64,000 nucleotides of DNA from Herbaspirillum sp. ST 5-3 (lineage in GTDB: Bacteria > Pseudomonadota > Gammaproteobacteria > Burkholderiales > Burkholderiaceae_D): NCBI RefSeq assembly GCF_004804275.1, contig NZ_STGI01000004.1, forward strand, positions 207,605 to 271,604, read 5' to 3'. A program made the translations under genes and the position numbers. Positions within the stretch are counted from its first letter, which is position 1; each line of letters starts with the position of its first letter. The notes beneath the pieces are model-generated. The model had not been told where the DNA came from. It did no database searches and saw only the letters and a program-made list of their open reading frames with translations. Below are positions 8,814-20,777 of the stretch, piece after piece.

Positions 8814-9725
8814 TCAAACGGTGCCGTGCTTCCTGTGCTTCTTGATGCTGCCCTTGGTCTTGATGAGCATGATGCCCGACTTTCCGCTCCGGCTCTTGTG
8901 CGCAACATGGCGCGGCGCAGCCTTCGCGGCATACAGCGGTTCGCCATTGACGTAGCGCTGGATGTTGACCGCATCCATCATGCGCGCGGCGCTTGCCTTG
9001 GCGTTCAGCAGGACGAGGACTACATGCTTGCCGGCGGAATGGAAACGCATCACCAGGCAACGGCCCGCCTCCTGCGTGAAACCGGTCTTGGACAGCAGGA
9101 TGTCCCAGCCGTCGCTACCGACCAGGCGGTTGGTGTTGTGGTAGTGGACCGAACGTCCGTTCATGTCGATCAGGTCTTCCGTGCCGGTGGTGAGCCGGCC
9201 GATTTCCGGATAGGTCGAAGCGGCTGTCGCCATCTTCAGCAGATCGGCTGCTGTGGAACGGTTATGCGGCGACAAGCCGGTCGGTTCTTCGATGGTGGTC
9301 TGGCGCATGCCCAGCGTCGTGAGCTTTTCCCTGACTGCGGAGACAAATGCCGGCATGCCGCCCGGATAGGTGCGCGCCAGCGCATGTGCCGCGCGGTTGT
9401 CGCTCGACATCAAGGCCAGTTCGAGGACAGCCTGGCGCGGCAGGACTGCGCCCACCGGCACGCGCGACGAACTGTTCTTGAGCGTATCGACGTCACTCTC
9501 GTCGATGGTGATCATTTCATTCATGTCGGGCTTGGCATCGAGCACGACCATCGCGGTCATCAGCTTCGTCAGAGAGGCAATCGGCACCACGTCGTGCGCA
9601 TTCTTCTCGAACAGCACCGTGCCGGAATCCTCTTCGAACACGAGTGCGTGCTGCGAACTCAACGGCAGGGCGAAGGCAGACGCCGCGGAACTGAGCAGCA
9701 GCGCCAAAAGGGTTTTCTTGAGCAT
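8814..9725 (-). CDS. pbpG: D-alanyl-D-alanine endopeptidase / penicillin-binding protein 7
   Basis: A 303-residue periplasmic low-molecular-weight penicillin-binding protein of the S11 peptidase family. The signal peptide is MLKKTLLALLLSSAASAFA. The three catalytic motifs are intact: SLTK at residues 51-54 (nucleophile Ser and Lys), SDN at 108-110 and KTG at 213-215. In this family the enzyme cleaves D-Ala-meso-DAP cross-links in peptidoglycan during wall growth. It lacks the C-terminal membrane-anchor domain of PBP5/6 and instead ends in a basic Lys/Gly/Ser-rich tail (SRSGKSGIMLIKTKGSIKKH), which may bind the wall or membrane. It is monocistronic with its own terminator. Confidence 0.92.
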   Translation of the reverse strand: MLKKTLLALLLSSAASAFALPLSSQHALVFEEDSGTVLFEKNAHDVVPIASLTKLMTAMVVLDAKPDMNEMITIDESDVDTLKNSSSRVPVGAVLPRQAVLELALMSSDNRAAHALARTYPGGMPAFVSAVREKLTTLGMRQTTIEEPTGLSPHNRSTAADLLKMATAASTYPEIGRLTTGTEDLIDMNGRSVHYHNTNRLVGSDGWDILLSKTGFTQEAGRCLVMRFHSAGKHVVLVLLNAKASAARMMDAVNIQRYVNGEPLYAAKAAPRHVAHKSRSGKSGIMLIKTKGSIKKHRKHGTV

Positions 9726-9973
9726 ACGAAAGGCGAATTTAAAAGAGGTTGTTCTTCGGCATCAATCATAGCCGGTTTATAGCGGGCAACGTTTGCGAAT
9801 TGCAAAAGGATGACAAAAAATTTTTTGCTTGTTGCGAAGCAGTCTTGACCGGATTTCAAGATGCGCCAGGCGCCAGTGCGGGACCCGGCGAACGCCGCTT
9901 TCCGGATCGCCTTACAATTCCTGCTTTGCCGGACCCTTGCGGCCGGCGCCATTCATTCAGGAGCGAGTGCGAA

Positions 9974-10927
9974 GTGACTGTTGCTACAGAGGCAAAGAAC
10001 CGGATTCTTATCATTGGCGCCGGCGCGATCGGCAGTTTTTACGGCGCGGCATTGCAGGCGGGCGGCGCCGATGTCGCGGTGGTATGCCGTTCGGAGTTTG
10101 AGGTGGTGCGCGAACAGGGTTATGAAATCGACAGCGACAGCCTCGGAAAGCGATGCTTCCGGCCTGCACAGACCTTGCGCGAGGTGTCGGATTATCAAGG
10201 CGGGCCGCCGGATTACCTGGTGGTCTGCGTCAAGGTGGTGGACGGGACTGATCGCGTCGCCCTGATGGGCAATGCAGTGCGGCCGGACACCGTGATCGTG
10301 CTGATCGAAAACGGCATCGAGATCGAAGCCGAGATCGCGCAGGCCTTTCCCCGCAATGAACTCATCAGCGCCCTCGCCTTCGTGCAGGTCAGCCGCATCG
10401 CGCCCGGCAAGGTGAAGCACTTCGCCTTCGGCGGCCTGAGCTTTGGCAGCTATCCGGCGGGCTTGAGCGACCGTGCGCGGCAATTGGGCAAGCTCCTTGA
10501 ACGCGGCGGCATTGCCTGCACTCTGACGGAAGACGTGATCACCGCGCGCTGGAAGAAATGCGTGTGGAATGCGGTGTTCAACCCGATTTCCGTCCTCGGC
10601 GGCGTCCTCGACACCGGCCACATCCTGCATGCGGAAGGCGGGGAAGCCTTCGTGCGACGCGCGATGGAGGAAGTTGCGGCCGTCGCGGCAGCCACCGGCC
10701 ATCCCTTGTCGCGCTCGCTGATCGGCAAGCTCCTCGACGGAACCCGCGATGCGCCGCCCTACAAAACCAGCATGGCACTCGATTTTGAAAACGGCCGGCC
10801 GATGGAAGTGGAAGCCATCCTCGGCAATGCCGTGCGGGCCGGCCGCCGTGAAAATGTCGACATTCCCGCGCTGGAAAGCCTGTATGCCCTGATGAAGATG
10901 GTGCAACTCAAATCCGGGAAACACTGA
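9974..10927 (+). CDS. panE: 2-dehydropantoate 2-reductase (ketopantoate reductase family)
   Basis: 317 residues from GTG 9974, which has AGGAG ten bases upstream. The frame is open further upstream, but that part is low-complexity and precedes the Rossmann fold. The N-terminal dinucleotide motif GAGAIGSFYG is at residues 15-24. CVKVVDG holds the conserved Lys of the first domain. ITARWKKCVWNAVFNPISVL is the ApbA_C helix with catalytic Lys and the Asn-Pro pair. KTSMALDFENGRPMEVEAILG is the family C-terminal signature. Such enzymes reduce ketopantoate with NADPH for pantothenate and CoA synthesis. Genomes often hold several paralogues of other substrate range, so the exact substrate is inferred. 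Flanking genes are unrelated. Confidence 0.85.
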   Translation: MTVATEAKNRILIIGAGAIGSFYGAALQAGGADVAVVCRSEFEVVREQGYEIDSDSLGKRCFRPAQTLREVSDYQGGPPDYLVVCVKVVDGTDRVALMGNAVRPDTVIVLIENGIEIEAEIAQAFPRNELISALAFVQVSRIAPGKVKHFAFGGLSFGSYPAGLSDRARQLGKLLERGGIACTLTEDVITARWKKCVWNAVFNPISVLGGVLDTGHILHAEGGEAFVRRAMEEVAAVAAATGHPLSRSLIGKLLDGTRDAPPYKTSMALDFENGRPMEVEAILGNAVRAGRRENVDIPALESLYALMKMVQLKSGKH

Positions 10928-11148
10928 GGCAAGGCCGGCGTCCGCGAATGCGCTTGCCGTTGATATTTGACAATATCCGAGGCACATGCCGGCGCGGATT
11001 TCATACGCGCCCTCGTACGCAAACCTTGTCGTGAGAATACTGGCGGCCTTGACACAAGTCATATGAATTCGCCACCTTGAACGGTAGCGTATTGAACATC
11101 TGCCCGGGAGTCACCTCGGCTGGTACACGACCTATCCCCTCAACGCCT

Positions 11149-13836
<2,688 letters not shown>

Positions 13837-13839
<3 letters not shown>

Positions 13840-14109
13840 AACTCATTTCATAAATAGGAGGGCTCGCGAAGGTGGCCTGGACGGATGCAGTGCAAGGCGC
13901 GGCGCGACGCACAGGGTGCCCCCCCTGTGCTAGGGCCGCAACGCCGCAATGCGCCGTCCAGACCACCTTCCCGGAGGGTTCGCACCAGAATCGGCGCTGG
14001 ACAGCGTTGTGCTTCTTGCAAATAGGCACCGCTATTTGACGCGTCGCACGCCTTGCCAGCACCGATTCTGGTGCGAACGCGTGCCCTCCTATTTATGAAA
14101 TGAGTTCTA
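13837..14109. mobile_element. non-autonomous palindromic element (MITE-like) with 27-bp inverted ends
   Basis: Positions 13837-13863 and 14083-14109 are a perfect 27-bp inverted repeat (TAGAACTCATTTCATAAATA..., then ...TATTTATGAAATGAGTTCTA). Inside are two further long imperfect hairpins: 13868-13970 (arms around GAAGGTGGCCTGGACGG) and 13981-14076 (arms around CGCACCAGAATCGG). There is no reading frame for a transposase. The ends are TA on both sides, consistent with a TA target duplication as in IS630 or IS5-group elements. Removing the element and one TA restores GCG TAA, a stop at the same codon of the upstream ATPase, so insertion left that protein intact. It sits between convergent genes and may also act as a terminator. 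Family assignment is inference. Confidence 0.8.
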
Positions 14110-14114
14110 AAGGA

Positions 14115-14531
14115 TCAGGGGGTGTCGCAGGGAAAGAGTTCGACCACGGGCACCTTGTCCACCGGGCCGGCGATGTCCTTCATCGGGTGGCATAGACCGT
14201 CCCAGCACATTTCGTAGTCGGCGACATAACCCGAACGCGCGAGCCGCACGCGCGGCAGCGGCGGCAGTGCGGGACGGTAATGCCACACGCCGTCCTTCAG
14301 GACAGCACCTTCGGGTGGCTCCATCCCGGCCCCGTGGCCCCGAACGCGCGCCTCCACCAGTTGCAGGCGCTGGTCGACGATACGGTAATCCTCTTCCCAG
14401 CGGATTTTCTCGATCGAGTGTGTCCACGCCAGCGTGAAACTTTGCAAGGGCAGCGCCACCGACAAGGCGGCGGCTGCCAGACAGAGTCCGCTCACGCCAA
14501 TGCAAGCCTGCGTTTTTGCCAGACGTGCCAC
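14115..14531 (-). CDS. DUF1850 domain protein, TRAP-transporter associated
   Basis: A 138-residue protein with one N-terminal hydrophobic segment (about residues 10-28, GVSGLCLAAAALSVALPL), then a compact domain. It shows the DUF1850 hallmarks FTLAWTHSIEKIRWEEDY, a middle GHGAGMEPPEG and a late CWDGLC. This family is almost always found beside TAXI-type TRAP transporters, and its function is not known to me. Here it overlaps the end of the TRAP permease gene by 40 bp, so it is in the same operon and is probably translated together with it. A palindromic insertion element begins only 6 bp after its stop codon. Confidence 0.85.
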   Translation of the reverse strand: MARLAKTQACIGVSGLCLAAAALSVALPLQSFTLAWTHSIEKIRWEEDYRIVDQRLQLVEARVRGHGAGMEPPEGAVLKDGVWHYRPALPPLPRVRLARSGYVADYEMCWDGLCHPMKDIAGPVDKVPVVELFPCDTP

Positions 14532-16573
14532 CCGAAAAATGCGATCGTCATCACAAATCCGATCTCGTCGGTGAGCGGCACGGCGGCAACCAGCATCAGC
14601 GCCGCAATGGCCGAGACGATGCGCTCAGCCGGTTTCAGCGGCGTGAGCAGGAAGCCCACGGCAGCCGCGCCCCACAGGGTGATGGCAAGCAAAGCTTTGA
14701 CGACGACATAGACCACCGCCGGCACCGTCCACTGGCCTTGCAGCATCAAGGCCGGATCGTAGACCGCCATGTAGGGAATCACGAAACCGGCAATCGCAAT
14801 CTGCGTCGCCTTGAAACCGATCTTCATCGGCGAATCTTTCGCAATCGAGGCAGCGGCAAATGCAGCCAGCGCAACCGGCGGCGTCAGGTCGGCCATGATC
14901 CCGAAATAGAACACGAACATATGGCTGACGATCAGCGGCACACCGAGCTTGAGCAAGGCGGGCGCGGCGATCGAACTGGTGATGATGTAGTTCGGAATGG
15001 TCGGAATCCCCATGCCGAGCACCAGGCACACCAGCATCGTCAATACCAGCGACAGGAACAGGCTGGTTTCGCCGACTTGCAGGATGAAGCCCGCAAAACT
15101 GGATGCCGCGCCGGTCAGCGTCAGCACACCAATGATGACGCCGACAATCGCGCAGGCAATCCCCACCGGCAGCGCCTGCTTGGCGCCATCGACCAGGCTC
15201 ATCTTGATGGTGTGAAGCGTCTTCATGCCGCCCTTCACCTGCAGGCAGCCAAGCGCGAGTACGGCAATGACAGCCAGCACCGGGTAGATGCCCCATTTGG
15301 TGAAGGTCGCTGCAGCGAGACCGACCGCGACCCAGAATACGTAACGGAATGCCAGTTTCGACAGGCTTGCCGCAATGGAGGCACCGAGGATGAGGATCGC
15401 GGTCAGCGCCAATCCCGTTATACCCGCAAACATCGGAGTGAAGCCGTGGAACAGCATGCCCACCAAAGCGGCCAGCGGCAGTACCAGGTACCAGCTCTCT
15501 TTCAGTGCACGCCACGGATTCGGGCATTGGTCCTTCGGCAAGCCCGACAATCCCGCCCGGCCCGCTTCCAGGTGCACCATCCAGAACGCGGTGCAGTAGT
15601 AGAGCACGGCCGGAATGACTGCCGCCTTCACGATCTCGACATAAGGCACGTTCAGCGTCTCGGCCATGATGAATGCGACCGCCCCCATGACCGGCGGCAT
15701 GATCTGACCGCCCATGGATGCAGTGGCTTCCACCGCGCCGGCGAATACCGAGGTATAGCCGAAGCGCTTCATCAGCGGAATCGTGAATTGTCCGACGGTC
15801 AGCACGTTCGCCACGCCCGAACCGGAGATGGTGCCCATGAAGCCGGAAGAAATCACCGCGACCTTCGCCGGTCCGCCCTTGGCATGGCCGACCAGTCCCA
15901 GTGCGAGGGAATTGAAGAGATTGATCATGCCTGCGTGCTCAAGGAAGGCGCCGAACAGGATGAACAGGAAAATATAGGTTGCCGACACCATGGTCGGAAT
16001 GCCGAAGATGCCTTCCGTACCGGTGTACAACTGCCCGACGATCTGGTCGAAGCCGTAGCCGCGATGCGCGAGCACGCCGGGCAGGTATTGTCCGAACATG
16101 CCGTACGCAAGGAAGGTTCCGCACACAATGGGCAGCGCGGGGCCGAGGATGCGGCGTGCCGCCTCGAACACCATCACCACCATGATCGTGCCGACCACCA
16201 TGTCCGCGGTGCTCGGGTCGCCCGCGCGCACGATCAGATCCGCTTCAAAGATCCAGTGATAGAACGACAGAGCGAAGCCTGTGATGGCGAATAACCAGTC
16301 GTACCATGGAACTTGCGACAGCTTGGAACCCTTGAAAGCCGGATACAGCAGGAAGATCAACGGCAGCAGGAAGCCCACATGCAAGGACCGGATCACCAGG
16401 CTGGATAGCGGCGAGAAGGCGGCGACAATGAGCTGGTAGGTCGAAAACAGCAGCGAAAAGGCAACGATGAGTTTCAGCGTCTTGCCGCCGAGCTTGCGCT
16501 GGACACCGTGTTCCTGGAACTCCTCTGCGTCAGCGGGCGCGTGCCCATGCGCGTGAAGATCGAGATCGGACAT
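14492..16573 (-). CDS. TRAP transporter fused permease (4TM plus 12TM)
   Basis: 693 residues from ATG 16573, chosen because AAGGAG lies 6 bases upstream; another ATG two codons earlier is too close to that site. The protein is almost wholly hydrophobic. The N-terminal part (to about residue 190) is the small-subunit-like 4-helix unit. The rest is the DctM-like 12-helix unit with family segments SGSGVANVLTVGQFTIPLM, ATASMGGQIMPPVMGAVAFIMAE and GMGIPTIPNYIITSS. The first 30 residues are a His/Asp/Glu-rich cytoplasmic leader. Fused permeases work with TAXI periplasmic binding proteins and import organic acids or amino acids using an ion gradient. The binding protein is the next gene upstream. 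Confidence 0.93.
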   Translation of the reverse strand: MSDLDLHAHGHAPADAEEFQEHGVQRKLGGKTLKLIVAFSLLFSTYQLIVAAFSPLSSLVIRSLHVGFLLPLIFLLYPAFKGSKLSQVPWYDWLFAITGFALSFYHWIFEADLIVRAGDPSTADMVVGTIMVVMVFEAARRILGPALPIVCGTFLAYGMFGQYLPGVLAHRGYGFDQIVGQLYTGTEGIFGIPTMVSATYIFLFILFGAFLEHAGMINLFNSLALGLVGHAKGGPAKVAVISSGFMGTISGSGVANVLTVGQFTIPLMKRFGYTSVFAGAVEATASMGGQIMPPVMGAVAFIMAETLNVPYVEIVKAAVIPAVLYYCTAFWMVHLEAGRAGLSGLPKDQCPNPWRALKESWYLVLPLAALVGMLFHGFTPMFAGITGLALTAILILGASIAASLSKLAFRYVFWVAVGLAAATFTKWGIYPVLAVIAVLALGCLQVKGGMKTLHTIKMSLVDGAKQALPVGIACAIVGVIIGVLTLTGAASSFAGFILQVGETSLFLSLVLTMLVCLVLGMGIPTIPNYIITSSIAAPALLKLGVPLIVSHMFVFYFGIMADLTPPVALAAFAAASIAKDSPMKIGFKATQIAIAGFVIPYMAVYDPALMLQGQWTVPAVVYVVVKALLAITLWGAAAVGFLLTPLKPAERIVSAIAALMLVAAVPLTDEIGFVMTIAFFGWHVWQKRRLALA

Positions 16574-16642
16574 GTACATCTCCTTGGGTGGTATCGATGC
16601 GGGTCGGCGCATGCGCCGCCCGCATTCTTTTTAATGCTTGTG

Positions 16643-17602
16643 TTACTTGATCACGCCGACTTCACGATAGTACTTTTCCGCACCGGGATGCAAAGGAACC
16701 GGCATGCCAATGGTCGCGGCCTCTCTCCGGATCGACTTGGCGGCGGCATGCGCGGCCAGCAGTTGATCGAGGTTCTCGAACATGGACTTCGTCATCTTGT
16801 AGACGGTGTCTGCAGGTACGCCTTCGTGTGTCACAAGGAAGTTCTGCACAAAAGCTGTCGGTACGGCAGCGGTCTGGCCCTCGTACGTATTGGCCGGCAC
16901 CACGCCCGACTGATAAGCCGGATCGCCCACCTTCAGCACCACTTCACGCGGGACAGGCACGATCACCATCTTGATCGAGGTGGCGAGGTCACGCAGGGAG
17001 GACACGCCAAGGCCGGCCGATTGCAGGGTTGCGTCGAGCTGGCGGTTCTTCATCAACTCCACCGATTCGCCGAACGGCAGGTATTCAACCTTGGCAAAAT
17101 CGCTGTAGCTCATTCCGGCAGCCTTGAAGATGGCGCGTGCATTGAGTTCGGTGCCGGACTTCGGCGCACCGACGGAAATGCGTTTGCCCTTGAGGTCAGC
17201 CAGCGTCTTGATGCCGGAGTCGGCGGACGCCACGATTTGAATATAGTTCGGATAAATGCCCGCAACACCGCGCAGTTTTTTCAGCGGCGCATTGAAGCCG
17301 GCTTCCTTGTCGCCCTTGTATGCGTCGGACAGGGAATCGCCCAGAGTGAAGGCAATTTCGCCACGTCCGGCTTGCAGCAGGTTCAGGTTTTCGGCGGACG
17401 CCTTGGTCGCCTGCACCGAGACCTTCGCATTCGGAATCGCCTTGCTGTAGATCTGCGACAGCGCCACGCCCATCGGGTAATACACCCCGCTCGTACCACC
17501 GGTCAGGACATTGATGAACTGCTGTTGCGCCTGGGCCGGGCCCGCAGTGAGCAGTGCAACACCCGCCAACGTCAACATGCGACGTATAAACATGAATTTC
17601 AT
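16643..17602 (-). CDS. TAXI family TRAP substrate-binding protein
   Basis: 319 residues from ATG 17602, 6 bases after AGGAG; an ATG two codons earlier abuts that site. The signal peptide reads MKFMFIRRMLTLAGVALLTAGPAQAQQ. The mature protein begins with the TAXI signature FINVLTGGTSGVYYPMGVALSQIYSK, the T-A-x-I-type phosphate/carboxylate site of the family. It continues with LLQAGRGEIAFTLGDSL and KGKRISVGAPKSGTE. It captures the substrate in the periplasm and delivers it to the fused permease 69 bp downstream. TAXI members often bind glutamate, glutamine or other organic acids. No substrate can be assigned here. The operon order is binding protein, permease, DUF1850. Confidence 0.93.
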   Translation of the reverse strand: MKFMFIRRMLTLAGVALLTAGPAQAQQQFINVLTGGTSGVYYPMGVALSQIYSKAIPNAKVSVQATKASAENLNLLQAGRGEIAFTLGDSLSDAYKGDKEAGFNAPLKKLRGVAGIYPNYIQIVASADSGIKTLADLKGKRISVGAPKSGTELNARAIFKAAGMSYSDFAKVEYLPFGESVELMKNRQLDATLQSAGLGVSSLRDLATSIKMVIVPVPREVVLKVGDPAYQSGVVPANTYEGQTAAVPTAFVQNFLVTHEGVPADTVYKMTKSMFENLDQLLAAHAAAKSIRREAATIGMPVPLHPGAEKYYREVGVIK

Positions 17603-17883
17603 CCTCATCTCCTATTTGATTTATAACGAGGCAAATGCCTTCTCCATTGTATTAGCACTCGGCGTGCCATGTGTATCGCCACTGCAAAAGCGCGCTAAGC
17701 CGTTGAAAACGTGCAGGTTTTCAATTTGCTTCAAAGAAGGCGAATTGCGTGATGGATGGAAATCCGGAATCGTTGCCCTGTCGATGTGCGAAAAACGTGA
17801 CGACTTGGGGTGTGGAGAAAGGGAGGAGAGGAAGGATGGCGGAGCAGCGAATGTGCTCCGCGCGGCAGTTTTTCAGCAGCCTG

Positions 17884-18738
17884 CTAGCGGTATTCGCGCT
17901 CGCGCAGCCACTTGGTGGCGATGAACTTCACGCCTTTTTCAACAGGCTCGCCGGCGTGCAAGGTTTTCTGGTCCGGCGTGCCATACGGGTCTGTATTGGC
18001 AAAGAACACGGAACAGCCTTTCTTCGGTTGCACCTGCAAACCCAGATTGGGAAAGGAAGTGCCGCCGCCCTGCTCCACGTCGCTCAGGTAGGTCACGATG
18101 GTCCCGACACGTTGCCCGCCGCGCTCAAGGTGCTTGCGCGGTCCGGGCAATGCCGGATCGAACCAGTCGAAGTGGGGACGGTATTCGTTGCCTTTTTCAT
18201 AGCGCAGCAGTTGCATGCCCTCGCCATTCTCCACAGGCCAGTGCACAAGCGCGCCCAGCCGCGCCTCGATGCGCGCCACCAGTTCCGTTTCGCCTCGCTG
18301 CAGCATCGCGCCGCGGCTGGTGCGGTAGGCGGTCACCTCGTTGCTGCCGTCCTTGTCCGCCACCACGGGCGAGCGCTCCAGGCGCTGCTCGCCGTAGCGG
18401 ATCAGCAGATCGCATTCCTCATGGCTCAGCACATTGCCGAGCAGGACAATGCGCGGTGCCTTCAGGCTGAACAAGACCTCGATGACCTGCTCGCCCAGTT
18501 GGATGGTATTGCTGCTGGTATCGACTTCCGGCATCGGCTGGCGCTGCGGGCGAGCTGCCGACATGCGCGACGATCGCCGCGCTTCCTCGATCGCCGCCTG
18601 CGCCAGTCGCGCGTCGAACTTGCCGTCGCGGACCATGACATGCGCCATGCTGCCCGGCTCGCAGGAGCGAGCGAGATTGTCCCTGATCCAGATCTGCCAT
18701 TCCTGCGGCAGGCTTGCCAATGGAGAAGCCATCATCAT
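17884..18738 (-). CDS. 2-oxoglutarate/Fe(II) oxygenase, prolyl 4-hydroxylase-like
   Basis: 284 residues, cytoplasmic by the lack of a signal. The C-terminal 180 residues form the P4H alpha-subunit-like catalytic domain. YRPHFDWFD gives the iron-binding His and Asp, TLHAGEPV the distal His, and GVKFIATKWLRER the Lys that contacts 2-oxoglutarate. FLSDVEQGGGTSFPNL and FFANTDPYGTPDQ are further family segments. The N-terminal 100 residues (VRDGKFDARLAQAAIEEARR) are less conserved. Members hydroxylate prolyl residues of proteins or act on free small substrates. The bacterial target is not predictable. The gene stands alone, between a TRAP operon and sugar-metabolism genes. Confidence 0.87.
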   Translation of the reverse strand: MMMASPLASLPQEWQIWIRDNLARSCEPGSMAHVMVRDGKFDARLAQAAIEEARRSSRMSAARPQRQPMPEVDTSSNTIQLGEQVIEVLFSLKAPRIVLLGNVLSHEECDLLIRYGEQRLERSPVVADKDGSNEVTAYRTSRGAMLQRGETELVARIEARLGALVHWPVENGEGMQLLRYEKGNEYRPHFDWFDPALPGPRKHLERGGQRVGTIVTYLSDVEQGGGTSFPNLGLQVQPKKGCSVFFANTDPYGTPDQKTLHAGEPVEKGVKFIATKWLREREYR

Positions 18739-18929
18739 GCAATCAGTCCTTGAAAATCCTTCAATGAAATCAACACACGGTACTTGACAAGAATGCTAGA
18801 CGTGGCCACAGCACCGTAATTGCTATGGCGCAAGGAATCGCCAAAAGTTCCTTGCGCAAGGATGACTTGCGCAAAGATTGAGGGTTATTCCCGGAAAATG
18901 GTCAGACTGGATTGATTCGAAGACAAGAT

Positions 18930-19913
18930 TTAGCTGACGAGCTTTTGCCATGGCTGGGTCGTCCGCCACGGCGCGATCCATTCTTCGGGGATGATGAGAC
19001 TGAGCGCACCGATGTCCGCCACCAGACTGCCCAAGGCGGCGGTCGTGACGGAAACGCCGCTGGTCAATGCCGGAAACCGTCTTTCGATTTCTTCAAGAAC
19101 GATGGGAGCAAGCCAGTCGCCGTGATGCAGCCAGACGCTGCCGCCGACGGCAAACCTGCGCGTATCAAGTGCCGCCGTCAAGTTGTACAAGGCGCGGCCG
19201 AACCATTGCGCGGCTTCGGCGGCAGTCTCGCGCGCCTGCTCGTCGCCGTCGCGCGCCGCGCGAAACAGCTCCGAAGTCGAGGTATTCAGCCGCCGGCCGA
19301 CATTGCGGCCTGATATCAGGCCCTCGAGGTCGCCCCGATTGCCGCATCCGCACAGCGCATCCGTCTGCTCGCTCATCAGCATGTGTCCGGCATGGCCGGC
19401 GTTGCCGTGCTTGCCATGCAGGATATGTCCATCCACACAAAGGCCGAAGCCGATGCCGGTGCTCCAGGTCACGTACACGCAATCGTTCTCGCCCTGCAAG
19501 GCGCCAAAGGTCCGTTCGGCGGCGAGCGCCGCGACGCAATCGTTCTCGATGACCAGCTTGTCGAAACGTTCGCGCAGCACCTGTTCCAGCGGGATCACAT
19601 CCCAGTCGTTCGGCAAGTCGACTGCGGCGGTGTGGCCGCCGCAAAGATTGGGCGTGGACAAGCCGAGAAATCCCTGCTCGCGCACAAACGGCCCGCAGGA
19701 AGCGATGCCGGCGATTTTCACCGCGGCGGGGTCCACACCGGCCTGCGCGCATGCGTCATCCATCAGCGCGATCGCCTGGTCGGGAAGCGCCCGCACCGGC
19801 CCGCTTTTCACCGTCGGCCTGGTGACCCGCGCGAGCGGTCCTTCCGGGCCGGCCACGATGGCCGCAATCTTTGTTCCGCCGATGTCGATCGCGCCGATAT
19901 GTGTCGCGTTCAT
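18930..19913 (-). CDS. ROK family sugar kinase
   Basis: 327 residues from ATG 19913, with GAGG five bases upstream. The N-terminal ATP/phosphate motif is IGAIDIGGTKIAAIV. The mid-protein catalytic region is ENDCVAALAAERTFG, followed by VTWSTGIGFGLCVDGHILHG. The ROK zinc motif is present as GHAGHML with CGCGNRGDLEGLISG. There is no N-terminal helix-turn-helix, so this is a kinase and not a NagC/Mlc-type repressor. Substrates of the family include glucose, fructose, N-acetylglucosamine and N-acetylmannosamine. The trehalose genes directly downstream on the same strand make a hexose plausible. The intergenic distance to otsB is about 150 bp, so co-transcription is only possible. Confidence 0.85.
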   Translation of the reverse strand: MNATHIGAIDIGGTKIAAIVAGPEGPLARVTRPTVKSGPVRALPDQAIALMDDACAQAGVDPAAVKIAGIASCGPFVREQGFLGLSTPNLCGGHTAAVDLPNDWDVIPLEQVLRERFDKLVIENDCVAALAAERTFGALQGENDCVYVTWSTGIGFGLCVDGHILHGKHGNAGHAGHMLMSEQTDALCGCGNRGDLEGLISGRNVGRRLNTSTSELFRAARDGDEQARETAAEAAQWFGRALYNLTAALDTRRFAVGGSVWLHHGDWLAPIVLEEIERRFPALTSGVSVTTAALGSLVADIGALSLIIPEEWIAPWRTTQPWQKLVS

Positions 19914-19961
19914 CACAACCTCAACAATTCGAAAAAAAAGATGGCCCCTTATCGGTCGTCA

Positions 19962-19994
19962 GTCGTCGCTATGTCGTCGCTATGTCGTCGCTAT
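19962..19994. repeat. three exact 11-bp tandem repeats at the otsB stop codon
   Basis: GTCGTCGCTAT occurs three times head to tail. On the minus strand each copy contains TAG, and the otsB stop codon falls within the repeats. Because 11 is not a multiple of 3, loss or gain of a copy would change the otsB C-terminus or its end point by a few residues. Confidence 0.9.
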
Positions 19995-20777
19995 TTCCAG
20001 CCAGTTGCGAGCGCCAGTCGAACGCAGCCTCTCGATGACGTGCGTCAGGGCCAGCGTCATATCGCGCAGATGGGGCAGGTAAAAATCGGCTGCGCTGCTT
20101 GCGCCATGTTCGACTCTGATCGACAAAACGTTCTCGCGCCGCATGCGGAACACGTCCTCATCGGTCACGTCATCGCCGATATACAGCGCGCTGCGTGCCT
20201 TGCTGGCCTGCATCAACTGAACCAGCGCATCGCCTTTGTGGCGGGCGTCCGGCGCAAGCAGGTTAAGCACAAACTTCCCTTCGATGACCCGTGGGGAAGG
20301 CGCCAGCCTTGCCACGGCTGCCGCGAGTTGCTCAAATGCTGCGGCAGGATCATGCGCCAGACGGTAGTGCACGGAAAGCGAGTAACGCTTGTCTTCCAGG
20401 CTGATGCCCGGATCCATGTTGCGCAAGGCGTCCGCGAGTTGCGCATGCCAGCTGCGGCATTGCGCTTCGTGTTCAGCGGCATAAGACTCCCAGCCGGGAA
20501 CACCTTCGATGCCGTGATTGCCGATCAGGAAATCCGGAGCAAAGCCGACGCGCTCACGGATGTCTTGCAGCGAACGGCCGGTGATGATTGCCACCGGCGC
20601 GTAGTCCGACAAGCGCAGCAGGTGCTCGCGCATCTCGTCCGGCAGACGCGCCTCGCTCGGCGTCTTCACAATCGGCGCCAGCGTGCCGTCGAAGTCGAAC
20701 GCGCACAACAGGCCCGGCCGCGCGATCTCGGCAAGGCGCGACATTCCAGTCTCTGAAAACAGCAGCTTCATGCTCAC
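19980..20777 (-). CDS. otsB: trehalose-6-phosphate phosphatase
   Basis: 265 residues of the HAD superfamily. Motif I is FDFDGTLAPI, with the nucleophile and acid Asp pair. Motif II is VAIITGRSL. The late acidic motif is YIGDDVTDEDVF. It removes phosphate from trehalose 6-phosphate made by OtsA. Its start overlaps the otsA stop by 4 bp (ATGA), so the two are translationally coupled in the order otsA-otsB. The last codons run into three 11-bp tandem repeats that also supply the stop. Trehalose serves as an osmotic and desiccation protectant. Length is normal for the family. Confidence 0.94.
   Translation of the reverse strand: MSMKLLFSETGMSRLAEIARPGLLCAFDFDGTLAPIVKTPSEARLPDEMREHLLRLSDYAPVAIITGRSLQDIRERVGFAPDFLIGNHGIEGVPGWESYAAEHEAQCRSWHAQLADALRNMDPGISLEDKRYSLSVHYRLAHDPAAAFEQLAAAVARLAPSPRVIEGKFVLNLLAPDARHKGDALVQLMQASKARSALYIGDDVTDEDVFRMRRENVLSIRVEHGASSAADFYLPHLRDMTLALTHVIERLRSTGARNWLEIATT

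Noticed and set aside
8458-8955. 165-codon plus-strand frame upstream of nosR
   Set aside because: It overlaps the pbpG terminator and the pbpG coding region and has shadow-type composition.
11077-11148. TTG-started extension of the P-type ATPase
   Set aside because: The extra 24 residues are not family-like and no ribosome site is visible; ATG 11149 or a nearby ATG is a better start.
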